Assembly (NCBI RefSeq): GCF_017742215.1
Contig: NZ_JAGHKP010000004.1
Span: forward strand, 853,440-917,439
Source: Chitinophaga chungangae
GTDB taxonomy: Bacteria > Bacteroidota > Bacteroidia > Chitinophagales > Chitinophagaceae
Direction: 5' to 3'
Length of the DNA: 64,000 nt
Shown: in pieces, positions 8,886 through 17,550 of the stretch
Layout: every line of letters begins with the position of its first letter
Numbering within the stretch: position 1 is the first letter of the stretch
Translations under genes and position numbers: made by a program
Notes under the pieces: model-generated
Seen by the model: the letters and a program-made list of their open reading frames with translations, nothing else
Told to the model about the DNA's origin: nothing
Database searches by the model: none

Positions 8886-10121
8886 TTACATGGTTGCGGC
8901 CTGCATTACTCTTCTTTCGCCGGCGGGTTTCGCCGCTACGCCCTTATCTATCGCGGCTTTGATACCTGCTTCGGCTTCAGGGCTGTAGCCGGTGTATTTC
9001 GTTATGATCTTCCCTTCCCGGTCCAGCAGGTACAGCGTGGGGATGCCGCTGAACTGGAAGTCTGCCATCGTTTTATCTTTATTGCTGCTCAGCAGTTGTT
9101 CCCAGGGCATTTTTTCGTCGGCCATGGCTTTTGCCCAGGCTTTTTTATCGGTGTCGATGCTGATGCTTACCACTTCAAGGCCTTTTTCTTTATACCCGGC
9201 ATACAATTCCTTCACTTTCGGGATTGCCTGGCGGCAAGGCCCGCACCAGCTGGCCCAGAAATCGACGAGCACATATTTGCCCTTGTATTTTTCCAGGTTC
9301 TGCAATTGCCCCATCGCATCCGGGTAGCTGATGGACGGCGCCTGCTGGCCGGGTTTCAGTTTCATGGCTTGCGCGCGGTTGTTGATGATGGTGGTTTTGA
9401 GATTCTTTGCTTCGCTGAGCCAGGGATACAATTTCAGCAAATGGTCCAGCTGCGCTAGGGTGTTGTTGTAAGCGGTGGTATCTTCCGGGCTGCCGGCGTA
9501 GCGCAGGGCGTAGATCAGCACGGGACGGTCTTTATAAATTTTCAGCAGCAGGTCGCGGCGCATTTCAGCGTCGTCGCCGGCTTTGTTGTACCGCGGCCTT
9601 GTGTTCAGGTAAGTGATCCAGGCGCTGTCGCCGGTTTTTTCCTTATGCTGTTTGGCATAATATTCCAGGTTGTAATCTTCCACGCTGCGGAGGTAACCAT
9701 TCGTGCTGTTGAGTTCCATCTGGTTGATGAAATCGTTGTCGCGGGAGCCCTGTACGTAATAAAAATGCGGGATCTTCATTTTAATTCTCGCGGTGTCGTA
9801 CCCGCGGCTGCTCACGCTCACGTCTGCATCGCTCCAGAAGGTGATATGGTCCCAGTACATCACGTTGAGTTTGTAAATACCGGGGTGGTTTTGTTTGATG
9901 CGGAAACTGTAGGTCAGGTCTTTCCCCATTTCCACAGAATCCACTACTTCGGGTTTGCCGGTTCCGTTGTCGCGGCTCAGCCATACTTTTCTCGGCTGAC
10001 CTTCGGGCACGTCGAACTTAACTTTTCCTTTCACAGTGATCTGCTTCGGCATCGGCGCCTGCTGGGCGTTTGCCGTTGCACATGCGGCCACCAGGGCTGC
10101 TGTCAACATTGCGTTCTTCAT
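8886..10121 (-). CDS. TlpA-like thioredoxin protein, paralogue in SusCD operon
   Basis: A 411-residue exported protein: signal peptide MKNAMLTAALVAACATANAQ, a beta-rich N-terminal domain, a helical linker and a C-terminal thioredoxin domain with FWASWCGPCRQAIP and the cis-proline segment SGIPTLYLLD. I chose the ATG at 10121 because it opens the signal peptide; an in-frame ATG at 10163 would overlap susD and put polar residues before it. It shares architecture with the next gene, but the N-terminal halves have diverged. Position directly after susD suggests it acts on material taken up by that transporter. Confidence 0.83.
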   Translation of the reverse strand: MKNAMLTAALVAACATANAQQAPMPKQITVKGKVKFDVPEGQPRKVWLSRDNGTGKPEVVDSVEMGKDLTYSFRIKQNHPGIYKLNVMYWDHITFWSDADVSVSSRGYDTARIKMKIPHFYYVQGSRDNDFINQMELNSTNGYLRSVEDYNLEYYAKQHKEKTGDSAWITYLNTRPRYNKAGDDAEMRRDLLLKIYKDRPVLIYALRYAGSPEDTTAYNNTLAQLDHLLKLYPWLSEAKNLKTTIINNRAQAMKLKPGQQAPSISYPDAMGQLQNLEKYKGKYVLVDFWASWCGPCRQAIPKVKELYAGYKEKGLEVVSISIDTDKKAWAKAMADEKMPWEQLLSSNKDKTMADFQFSGIPTLYLLDREGKIITKYTGYSPEAEAGIKAAIDKGVAAKPAGERRVMQAATM

Positions 10122-10149
10122 CGGGTTATTGCGTTTTTGATTTTGTTGT

Positions 10150-11487
10150 TTAATAATCTGCATTCTGTTTCACATTGGGGTTCAAGGTCAGGATGCGTTC
10201 GGGCACGGGCATCAGCACATGGCCTTCGGGCTGGCGAAGCCCCGCGAGCCAGGGTTTTGTTTTGGCGAAGCGGCGCATGTCGTTCCAGCGCTGGCGTTCG
10301 CCCACAAACTCCCTTCTTCTTTCCATTTCGATCTCGTCCAGGAATGCCTGCGCGTCCGCGAAATCCGCGTTGGTTTTCAGGCTTGCGCCGCGTTTGCCGC
10401 GCAGTTCGTTAAAACGCGCCACATCCACCACGCCGGTGCGGGCTTTGGCTTCCGCAGCTATAAGATACGCTTCGCTGAAGCGGCAGATGGGATAGGCAGG
10501 CGTAACTTCCATCGGGAATTTGGTGAGGAAATACACTTCGATCGTGATGGACGAGCCGGTTTTCTTTACGTAATAGGCCTTGCGTGTATCGGTATCTTCG
10601 TAGGTTTTCACCATCGTGCTGTCTATCCAGGTGCTGCCGCCGCCGGCGATGGAAGTGCCGTCCGGGTTCTTTCCGCCCGGGCCGTACACGTTGGGCAGGC
10701 CGTAGTTCAGGCTGTTGCCGCTGGAGGTTTCCGCGATGGCGTAGATCATCTCTTTGGAAGCCGTATTGTATTTGAAAATGTCGCCGTACTTATCCGGCTG
10801 CAGCGCGAATTTCCCGGAAGCGATCACGGTTTCCGCGAGGTTCAGCGCTTCGGTGTTTTTTCCTTCGTTGAGATAAAAACGCGCCAGCAGCAGCTGTGCG
10901 GCCTGTTTGCTGGCTTTCAGCGTTTGCCCCGTGTGATCGGGGAGAAGGTCTGCCGCTTTTTTCAGGTCTGCTGTTATAAAAGCTTTTACGTCCGCCTCGC
11001 TGTTGCGCTCAGGCAATGTAAGCGGGTCTTCGCCGCCTTTCATGATCGCCACTTTGCCGAATTGTTCGTGCAGGATGGTGTAGGCAAAAGCGCGCAGCAG
11101 CCGGGCTTCGCCAACGGTGGCGTTGAGCGCGGTTTCTGAAGCGTGCGCTTCGCCGTAACTGATCACCGCGTTGGCATTGGCAATGCACTGGTAAGGATAA
11201 CGGTAGGCGAAAGTGAGCGTGTTGTCGTTGATGGGAATGTTGCAGCTTTCGTATCCGGCAAGACTGAGGCCCTGCACATCGTCGCTCATATAATCGGAGA
11301 GGCAGAAATACCCGTAGAATGAATTATTGGTAAGCCCCAGTTTGGCGCCGTTCAGCACCAGCGGAAGGTTCTGGCTGTTCACCTGCGAAGGGGCCACGAG
11401 ATTGTCCGGCCTTACGTCCAGCTTGTTGCTGCAGGCGGAAAATGCGATCATGGCGGAAAAGGAGAGTAGTATGTTGCGTGTCGTCAT
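10150..11487 (-). CDS. SusD/RagB-like nutrient-binding outer membrane lipoprotein
   Basis: Surface lipoprotein that closes the SusC pore as a lid and binds ligand. The 445-residue protein has a lipobox (FSAC, Cys about residue 19), TPR-like helices including GEARLLRAFAYTILHEQFG, the conserved SusD segment RFSEAYLIAAEAKAR, and the C-terminal IEMERRREFVGERQRWNDMRR motif. It follows susC by 12 bp. The two downstream thioredoxin-fold genes and absence of any glycoside hydrolase argue against a classical polysaccharide locus; peptides or a redox-active ligand are alternatives, but the ligand is unknown. Confidence 0.9.
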   Translation of the reverse strand: MTTRNILLSFSAMIAFSACSNKLDVRPDNLVAPSQVNSQNLPLVLNGAKLGLTNNSFYGYFCLSDYMSDDVQGLSLAGYESCNIPINDNTLTFAYRYPYQCIANANAVISYGEAHASETALNATVGEARLLRAFAYTILHEQFGKVAIMKGGEDPLTLPERNSEADVKAFITADLKKAADLLPDHTGQTLKASKQAAQLLLARFYLNEGKNTEALNLAETVIASGKFALQPDKYGDIFKYNTASKEMIYAIAETSSGNSLNYGLPNVYGPGGKNPDGTSIAGGGSTWIDSTMVKTYEDTDTRKAYYVKKTGSSITIEVYFLTKFPMEVTPAYPICRFSEAYLIAAEAKARTGVVDVARFNELRGKRGASLKTNADFADAQAFLDEIEMERRREFVGERQRWNDMRRFAKTKPWLAGLRQPEGHVLMPVPERILTLNPNVKQNADY

Positions 11488-11499
11488 GGCTGGCTTGTT

Positions 11500-14400
11500 T
11501 TAGAATGATACGTCTATGCCCAATACCATGGCCCTGGCATTCGGCAGGTTGCTGGATACGATGCCGCTGTTGGAGGCCGCTTCCGGGTCGAACCCGATAT
11601 ATTTGGTAACGGTGAAAAGGTTCTGCGCAGAGCAGTACACTTTGCAACGGCCGATGGAAGCTTTGTCCAGCAATCGTTCCGGCAGATCGTAGGATACCAT
11701 GAGATTGCGCAGGCGCAGGTAGCTGGCGTCGTATACGAATTGCGTGGAGGGGCGGTAATTCCAGTCGGTGGTTTTGCCCGTGCCATGCTGGCCTACGATC
11801 GCGCGGGGCACCTCGGTAACGTCTCCCGGTTTGCGCCAGCGGCTGTTCACGATGTCGAATTTGTTGGGCATTACGCCGAACCAGTCCATATCGTAATTGC
11901 GCAGCGATTGTTCGTAATAGTCATAGATTTTTGTGCCAACCACGTAGCTGAACAACGCCTCCACTGTTACCCTTTTGTAACCGGCCGTGAGCGTGGTGCC
12001 CCCGGTGAATTTCGGCAGCGCGATGGGCACGTAGATCATGTCTTTTACGTTGAACAGCCCGTCTTTATTCCTGTCTTCATAGATCATATCGCCGGTTTGC
12101 GGATCTACGCCCAGCGAATTGTATACCTGCACGCTGCCCACGGCCTGGCCCACTTTTACGTTGCTTTGCGGCCCGCCGAAAATGAAGGTGCCGTAGCTGA
12201 TCACCGAATCGGCGAGGGAAAGCACTTTGTTGCGGTTGAAGTTCATATTGGTTTCCACGCGCCACATCACTTTTGCGTTTTGCCGGCTGCCTACGCTTAG
12301 TTCCACATCCATGCCGTAGTTGCGGATGCTGCCTACGTTGTAGGGAATGCTCTGCGCGCCGAATTCCCAGGGAATGAAGCGGTTGCTCAGCAGCCCGTCC
12401 GTGGTTTTGTTGTAATAATCTACGGTGAGGTTTACTCTTTGATTAAATAACCCCAGATCGATACCCGCATCGGCCTGTTTGGTCTGTTCCCAGCGCACGG
12501 AAGGATTGCCGATGAGGTCGCGCAGTTTTAATGCCGCTTCCCCGAGATAAGAAGTGCCGCTCATCAGGTCTTCCGCCGCAAAGTTCGCCAGCGGACGGAT
12601 GTTGCCGCTGATGCCGTAGCTGGCGCGGAGTTTCAGGAAGCTGATCATTTTCTGTTTCAGCATAAAGTTTTCCTTCGCAACGTCCCAGCCCGCGGAAACG
12701 GAAGGGAACCAGCTGTAACGGTTCTCAGGATGCAGTTTGCTGGAACCGTCCGTACGAAGGCTTGCGCCCAGGAGATATTTCTGGTCCCAGTCGAGGTTCA
12801 CGCGGCCAAACCAGGCTTCGCTGGTTTCGAGAGACGTGCCGTTGAGCGAAGAAATGGAGCCTGCGCTGCCATAACTTGCCGCCGCGCTGCCGCCGCTGAT
12901 GCCGGCCACGGCGGGAAAACCGTTGAGATCGTAACCGAAGCTGCTTTGCTGCACGCTGTAATACGTGTAGCCCGCCACCGCATTTACGCCGAGCTGTTTG
13001 AAGCGGTTGTTGTAGGTGAGATAGTTATCGAAGTTGTAATTTAAATTGTCTGCACCGCTCACTTTCAGATAACCTTTGTTAAACTTGCCCAGGTAGCCCA
13101 GCGGCGATTGGTAATCGTTGCCGTTGACGTTGTATTTGTTGGCGGAGAACACGGAACGGAATTGCAGCGTGCGGTGCAATGTTACATCGGCGCTGAGGTT
13201 ACCGAACCAGGTTTGTGTTCTGCGTTTGTTGTTGTTTTCCAGCATCTCGCCGAGCGGGTGGTTTTGCTGGCCGATGTAATAATCCAGTTGACCGTTTGGC
13301 AGGCGGATGGGCTCTTCCGGCGTGTCTGGCCGGGCGTTGAACGCGCTTACCAGCGGGTAGGCGTTGTTTTTGTTCACGCCTTGGGAAAGATTGATGTTGC
13401 CGTTCAGCTTCAGCCAGGTGCCTACCTGCTGCGTGAGGTCGATCTTGCCGGTGTACCGTTCGAACTGTCCCGTGCCGATGGACGCTGTTTCGGAATACCG
13501 GCCGATGGACATATAATAACTGTTCTTTTCGCCACCGCCGGTCATGCTGGCCTGTATGTTGTTAACCGGCGCGCGTTTGTTTTTCACGCGGTCTATCCAG
13601 TCGATGCTGCGGTTTTCCATTTTCAGCGCGCTCGCCTGGCTAGTAAGCCGTGTGCGCTCGGCTTGCAGCTGCGAGATCTGCACGGGCGTCAGCGAGGGAT
13701 CGGTGAGTTGGATGCCGATGTCTGCCAGCCGGTTGTTCCGCGCGTCTTTAAACACCGATTCATATTCCTGCGAGTTGAGCATGCGGCGGGTGGAAGGCAC
13801 GTTGTTGAAGCCGGTGTAGGCGTTTACGGAAAAAGAAGGTTTCGTGCCCTGGCGGCCTTTTTTGGTAGTGATGATGATCACGCCGGTGCTGCCGCGGGCG
13901 CCGTAGATGGCGGCGGAAGCAGCGTCTTTTAATACGTCGATGGTCTCGATGTCCTGCGGGTTGATACTGTTCAGCGAAATGCCGTTGCCTTCCATTACCA
14001 GCCCGTCGATAACGATCAGCGGGTTGGCGTCTGCAGCCCGCGCGCTTTGCACCCCGCGTATCTGGATGTTGGGCGTATTACCCGGCGAGCCGGAGGTGTT
14101 GGCCACAAACACACCGGCTACGCGGCCCTGCAAGGCTTTGCCCACATCGCTCACGATGTTGTTTTCGGGGGCGAGTTTTTTGGACGAGATGGATGAAATG
14201 CTGGTGGTGAGATTTTTGCGCTGCTGTGTGCCGTAACCCACTACCACCGGGGTGTTGAGTAACAGCGCCGTGGTGGTGAGCATGATCGGTTTGATGACCG
14301 CCGTGGCGGGGATCAGCACGGTTTCGAAACCGATAGAAGAAATACGCAGCTGGGCATTGGCCGGCACGCGCAGTTCAAATTCCCCTTTTTCGTTGGCGGT

Positions 14401-14550
14401 AACCCCGCCGCTGCCGTTCACCACCCTGATAGTGGCGCCGGGAATGGGCGCTTTGGTGAGCGAATCGCGCACCGTGCCCCTGATTACCTGCTGGGCCATG
14501 GCGCCCATACTCATCATACAGGCAAGAGATAAGAGATAAAATCGCTTCAT
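11500..14550 (-). CDS. SusC/RagA family TonB-dependent outer membrane transporter
   Basis: A 1016-residue TonB-dependent transporter. In order: signal peptide MKRFYLLSLACMMSMGAMAQ, a carboxypeptidase-like regulatory domain (GTVRDSLTKAPIPGATIRVV), the SusC plug start VVVGYGTQQRKNLTTSIS, plug segment PNIQIRGVQS and a long beta-barrel ending in an aromatic residue (GIDVSF). The ATG at 14550 opens the signal peptide; an upstream in-frame ATG at 14637 would add 29 unrelated residues. First gene of a four-gene operon, with a candidate promoter at 14636-14669 and a putative LytTR site just upstream. Substrate unknown. Confidence 0.92.
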   Translation of the reverse strand: MKRFYLLSLACMMSMGAMAQQVIRGTVRDSLTKAPIPGATIRVVNGSGGVTANEKGEFELRVPANAQLRISSIGFETVLIPATAVIKPIMLTTTALLLNTPVVVGYGTQQRKNLTTSISSISSKKLAPENNIVSDVGKALQGRVAGVFVANTSGSPGNTPNIQIRGVQSARAADANPLIVIDGLVMEGNGISLNSINPQDIETIDVLKDAASAAIYGARGSTGVIIITTKKGRQGTKPSFSVNAYTGFNNVPSTRRMLNSQEYESVFKDARNNRLADIGIQLTDPSLTPVQISQLQAERTRLTSQASALKMENRSIDWIDRVKNKRAPVNNIQASMTGGGEKNSYYMSIGRYSETASIGTGQFERYTGKIDLTQQVGTWLKLNGNINLSQGVNKNNAYPLVSAFNARPDTPEEPIRLPNGQLDYYIGQQNHPLGEMLENNNKRRTQTWFGNLSADVTLHRTLQFRSVFSANKYNVNGNDYQSPLGYLGKFNKGYLKVSGADNLNYNFDNYLTYNNRFKQLGVNAVAGYTYYSVQQSSFGYDLNGFPAVAGISGGSAAASYGSAGSISSLNGTSLETSEAWFGRVNLDWDQKYLLGASLRTDGSSKLHPENRYSWFPSVSAGWDVAKENFMLKQKMISFLKLRASYGISGNIRPLANFAAEDLMSGTSYLGEAALKLRDLIGNPSVRWEQTKQADAGIDLGLFNQRVNLTVDYYNKTTDGLLSNRFIPWEFGAQSIPYNVGSIRNYGMDVELSVGSRQNAKVMWRVETNMNFNRNKVLSLADSVISYGTFIFGGPQSNVKVGQAVGSVQVYNSLGVDPQTGDMIYEDRNKDGLFNVKDMIYVPIALPKFTGGTTLTAGYKRVTVEALFSYVVGTKIYDYYEQSLRNYDMDWFGVMPNKFDIVNSRWRKPGDVTEVPRAIVGQHGTGKTTDWNYRPSTQFVYDASYLRLRNLMVSYDLPERLLDKASIGRCKVYCSAQNLFTVTKYIGFDPEAASNSGIVSSNLPNARAMVLGIDVSF

Positions 14551-14635
14551 AGCTGTTGATTTGGTTGATGGGTGGTTGATTTCGGCTGATACCGGTTGGT
14601 TTTTGATTAACGGAGGGTGGATGATCCCGCGAGGC

Positions 14636-14669
14636 ACAATGTAAGCCGGATAGGGAATACGCCTTCAAA
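14636..14669 (-). promoter_or_regulatory. Candidate promoter of the susC operon
   Basis: On the minus strand, TTTG (plus 14666-14669) is followed after 22 bp by TACATTGT (plus 14636-14643), one base from the Bacteroidota -7 consensus TAnnTTTG. It lies about 85 bp upstream of the susC ATG. Confidence 0.5.
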
Positions 14670-14674
14670 AAACT

Positions 14675-14721
14675 GTACGTACGCCCCTTCCGCGGGTACG
14701 ATCGCCCCTTTCGCAGGTACG
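14675..14721. promoter_or_regulatory. Three direct GTACG repeats at 21-bp spacing, candidate LytTR operator
   Basis: GTACG occurs at 14675, 14696 and 14717, and the sequence between copies is also repeated (CGCCCCTT with flanking CGC). LytTR-domain regulators are known to bind short direct repeats about two helical turns apart. The array sits between divergent susC and the lytS-lytTR operon, ending 5 bp upstream of the susC -33 element, where an activator would contact polymerase. Confidence 0.5.
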
Positions 14722-14768
14722 AAAAAAAACGCCTCAAATGCACTGTTATGGCGTATCTTAGCTGTCTT

Positions 14769-15755
14769 ATGAACAATATTAACCGATACCGTTACGCTGT
14801 GCATCTCGCCATCTGGATGGCCCTGGTAGGACTGTACGTTTTCCCGGCGCTGCGCGTGAACTGGAACAGTACGTTCGGCCTGCGCTATACGCTGGTGCGG
14901 TATTTCGTTTATGGGTTTATCAATTTCAACCTTTTTTACCTGCTCGTATTTCATGTGCTGACCCCCTATGCCATGCGGAAAAAAGGCCTCGCCGCCGCAC
15001 TGGTGGCTGCAACGGTGATCGGTTTCTGCGGCATTAAATACGCCGTGGGCCTTATTTGGCCAGACGAAGTGCTGCAGCGCGCCATTGCGCTGATAGGATT
15101 TAAAAAGACCTATTTTTCTTTCTGGCAATATTTTCGCATCAGCCTCGGAACCGGTATCGGCGTGGCTTTCGCGGCCTGCGCATATTATATTTTCCTGCTC
15201 TGGCGCTCGGGCGATAAATCGGGCCGCCGCCTGGAAATAGCCGCCGCGGCAGCGCATCGCCAATACACGCGCATGCAGTTTTCTTCGCAGCTGCTGCTGC
15301 GTAAGCTCAAAGCGCTGGAAACGGTGCTGGCAGACGAGCAGCGGCGAGACGGTGAAGGCGCCGAAGCCATTCTTCAACTCTCCGAATTATTGCGGTACAT
15401 GTTGTACGACAAAGCCGTGCGGCTCGATAAAGCGCCGCTGGAAAAAGAACTTCATTACTTCGATATTTACCTGAAACTGCACAACCGCCTCTGCCCGGGG
15501 CAACCCGTGAGCCTGCATCTCACCGGGCCCGCCGAAGGCCGTTATGTAACGCCGCTGCAGCTGCAGTCTGCTGCGGAACAATTGCTCGCGCGCCAGTCTG
15601 CCCACGCGCCCGTTGTGCTCCGGCTGGACATCGGGGCCGATACGCTCGCGCTTTCTTCCGCGGCGCACACCGGTTGGCGCCAGCAGTTCATCGCCTGGCT
15701 GCACCGTTACCAGGCCGATCATTTTAAAATGCCCGTTTATGCCGCTCCCGCCTGA
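14769..15755 (+). CDS. LytS-like membrane protein, degenerate histidine kinase (pseudokinase)
   Basis: A 328-residue protein with four likely N-terminal membrane helices (to about residue 145) and a cytoplasmic region built like a LytS-type His_kinase domain. The phosphoacceptor block is altered: where the next gene has QLNVHFLMNSL, this one has QFSSQLLLRKL, with Gln174 in place of His. The ATP-binding N-box (VENAFKHG in the neighbour) appears as AAEQLLARQ, and no G-box is seen, so catalysis is unlikely. I chose the ATG at 14769 since a TATCTTAG -7-like box at 14754 would exclude the one at 14748. The 3' end overlaps the intact kinase by 17 bp, suggesting a paired product. Confidence 0.75.
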   Translation: MNNINRYRYAVHLAIWMALVGLYVFPALRVNWNSTFGLRYTLVRYFVYGFINFNLFYLLVFHVLTPYAMRKKGLAAALVAATVIGFCGIKYAVGLIWPDEVLQRAIALIGFKKTYFSFWQYFRISLGTGIGVAFAACAYYIFLLWRSGDKSGRRLEIAAAAAHRQYTRMQFSSQLLLRKLKALETVLADEQRRDGEGAEAILQLSELLRYMLYDKAVRLDKAPLEKELHYFDIYLKLHNRLCPGQPVSLHLTGPAEGRYVTPLQLQSAAEQLLARQSAHAPVVLRLDIGADTLALSSAAHTGWRQQFIAWLHRYQADHFKMPVYAAPA

Positions 15756-16794
15756 GAACATCCGCCGGTGGAAAGAGCTGGCCGTGCTGCTGCCCGCCTG
15801 GCTGCTGCTGATGTACGGCCTCGCCGTTCTCGGCACGGGGTTTCCGGTACGCTGGCGTTACCTGCATATTCACCAAGGCGTTTTTGGCCTGCTTAATTTC
15901 ACGTTATTCTACACCGCGATCCGCTGGCCTTTCCCGCAGTTCCTGGAAGGCCGAAAAGTATTGCCCATGCTGGCCCGGCTGTTATTGCTGGTGGCGGGCG
16001 TTACACTGCTGAAATATTTTATCGCGGATAATTTTTTCCGCGAAGAAGTGCTCTACCAGGGCTACCGCGACAATCACGTCAAACTTTACAGAACTTTCTG
16101 GCCATACGCCCGCTCCGCTTTCTGGACGCATGGCTGGGTGCTTTGCGCGGCCATGGCCTACGTGCTGTTCCGCGCATGGCTGGAGGCGGACAAACGCCGT
16201 CAGCAGCTCAGCCGCCAGCAGCAGGAAGCCGAAATGGGTATCCTAAAAACACAGCTGAACGTGCATTTCCTGATGAACAGTCTCAACAGCATCTATTCCC
16301 TGGCGCTCGTGCGCAGCCCGCAGGTGATAGACGCCACGCGCACGCTGTCTCACATCCTCGAATATATGACCGAGCAGCCGCCCGCCGCCGAATACCGCAG
16401 CCCGCTCAGCGACGAGATCAAATACCTGGAAGACTTTATCGCCGTTCACCGCCTGCGCACGGGTTGCGATAATTGCGTGCAGTTATTCATCGATGGCGAC
16501 CCGCAGGCCTGCCGCATTGCGCCGATGCTGCTGGTGCCTTTTGTGGAAAACGCTTTCAAACATGGCGTGGCCAACCAGCCCGCAAAACCCGTTACGATCC
16601 GGCTGGAATGCAGCCCGCAGCGGTTCGCGTTCACGGTTCATAATTTCAAAATGACCCGCAGGAAAGATAAAACGGGCGGCATCGGGCTGGATAACGTGCG
16701 CCGGAGGCTGGAGCTGGTGTATCCCCGGCAGTACGAGCTTCAGATAGAAAATTCCGAAGAAGAATATAACAGCACTTTACACATAAGCTGGTAG
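15739..16794 (+). CDS. LytS-type sensor histidine kinase
   Basis: A 351-residue membrane histidine kinase. Four hydrophobic segments fill the N-terminal 145 residues with no extracytoplasmic sensor domain, then a short coiled coil and the phosphoacceptor motif QLNVHFLMNSLNSI (His176; the canonical form is NPHFLFN, so Pro and Phe are replaced by Val and Met). The ATPase domain keeps the N-box VPFVENAFKHG and the G-box GGIGLDNVRRRLEL. The start at 15739 (MPLPPEN) lies inside the preceding gene; a further upstream in-frame ATG gives only non-membrane filler. Its response regulator begins 2 bp after its stop. Confidence 0.85.
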   Translation: MPLPPENIRRWKELAVLLPAWLLLMYGLAVLGTGFPVRWRYLHIHQGVFGLLNFTLFYTAIRWPFPQFLEGRKVLPMLARLLLLVAGVTLLKYFIADNFFREEVLYQGYRDNHVKLYRTFWPYARSAFWTHGWVLCAAMAYVLFRAWLEADKRRQQLSRQQQEAEMGILKTQLNVHFLMNSLNSIYSLALVRSPQVIDATRTLSHILEYMTEQPPAAEYRSPLSDEIKYLEDFIAVHRLRTGCDNCVQLFIDGDPQACRIAPMLLVPFVENAFKHGVANQPAKPVTIRLECSPQRFAFTVHNFKMTRRKDKTGGIGLDNVRRRLELVYPRQYELQIENSEEEYNSTLHISW

Positions 16795-16796
16795 AT

Positions 16797-17495
16797 ATGG
16801 CCTTACAATGTATTGTAGTAGACGACGAGCCGCTGGCGGTACAGGTGATCACGGAGTTCGTCCGTAAAATGCCGGAGCTTTCGCTGGCGGGCACGTTCAA
16901 CAACCCGCTGGAAGCGCTGGCTTTCCTGCAGCAGCGCCCGGAAGTGAAGCTCGTATTCCTCGATATTCAAATGTCCGAGCTTACCGGCGTGGAATTTATG
17001 CAGATGCGGCAAAGCGGCACGGATGTGATCATCGTGTCTGCCTACGACGAATATGCGCTGGAAGGTTTTCGTTATGACGCGGTCGATTACCTGCTTAAAC
17101 CCGTCCCTTTCCCGAATTTTGTGAAGGCGGTGCAGAAAGTCGTACAGCGGCAGGCCGCCCACGCCGCGCCGCTTCCCGCGCAGCCGGGTTTTATTTTTAT
17201 CCGGACGGACAAACGCATCATCCGCGTAGACCTCAACGAAATATTGTTCGTAGAAGCATTGCGGAACTACGTAGCGATACAAACCGTCACGCAAAAGATC
17301 CTTACGTTGCAGAACCTTCGCAGCTTTGAAGAAGCGCTTCCTCCCCAACAGTTTATCCGAGTGCATAAATCTTTCATCATCGCGATCAACAAAGTGGACA
17401 GTGTGGAGAAACAGCGGGTTTTTATGGGGCCGCATCTTGTGCCGGTTGGGGATACTTATGTGCGGCAGTTTTATGAAACGATGAAACTTGGGTGA
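16797..17495 (+). CDS. LytTR family response regulator
   Basis: A 232-residue cytoplasmic regulator. The receiver domain has the acidic pair VVDDEP, phosphoacceptor Asp56 in LVFLDIQMSELTGVEF and the switch lysine in DYLLKPVPF. The C-terminal LytTR DNA-binding domain runs from about residue 135 (IFIRTDKRIIRVDLNEILFVEA) to the end, with the RVHKSFIIAINKVDSV strand. Third gene of the pseudokinase-kinase-regulator operon. The obvious nearby target is the divergent susC operon, whose upstream region holds 21-bp-spaced repeats of the kind this domain family binds. Confidence 0.9.
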   Translation: MALQCIVVDDEPLAVQVITEFVRKMPELSLAGTFNNPLEALAFLQQRPEVKLVFLDIQMSELTGVEFMQMRQSGTDVIIVSAYDEYALEGFRYDAVDYLLKPVPFPNFVKAVQKVVQRQAAHAAPLPAQPGFIFIRTDKRIIRVDLNEILFVEALRNYVAIQTVTQKILTLQNLRSFEEALPPQQFIRVHKSFIIAINKVDSVEKQRVFMGPHLVPVGDTYVRQFYETMKLG

Positions 17496-17505
17496 TAAAA
17501 AAACA

Positions 17506-17526
17506 GCCCCGGCATATCGCCGGGGC
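17506..17526. terminator. Terminator after the LytTR regulator
   Basis: Stem GCCCCGGC / GCCGGGGC with a 5-nt loop, followed by a T run on the plus strand and preceded by an A run, so it can also stop the convergent receptor transcript. Confidence 0.85.
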
Positions 17527-17550
17527 AGTTTTTTTAACTGATGTGGATGC

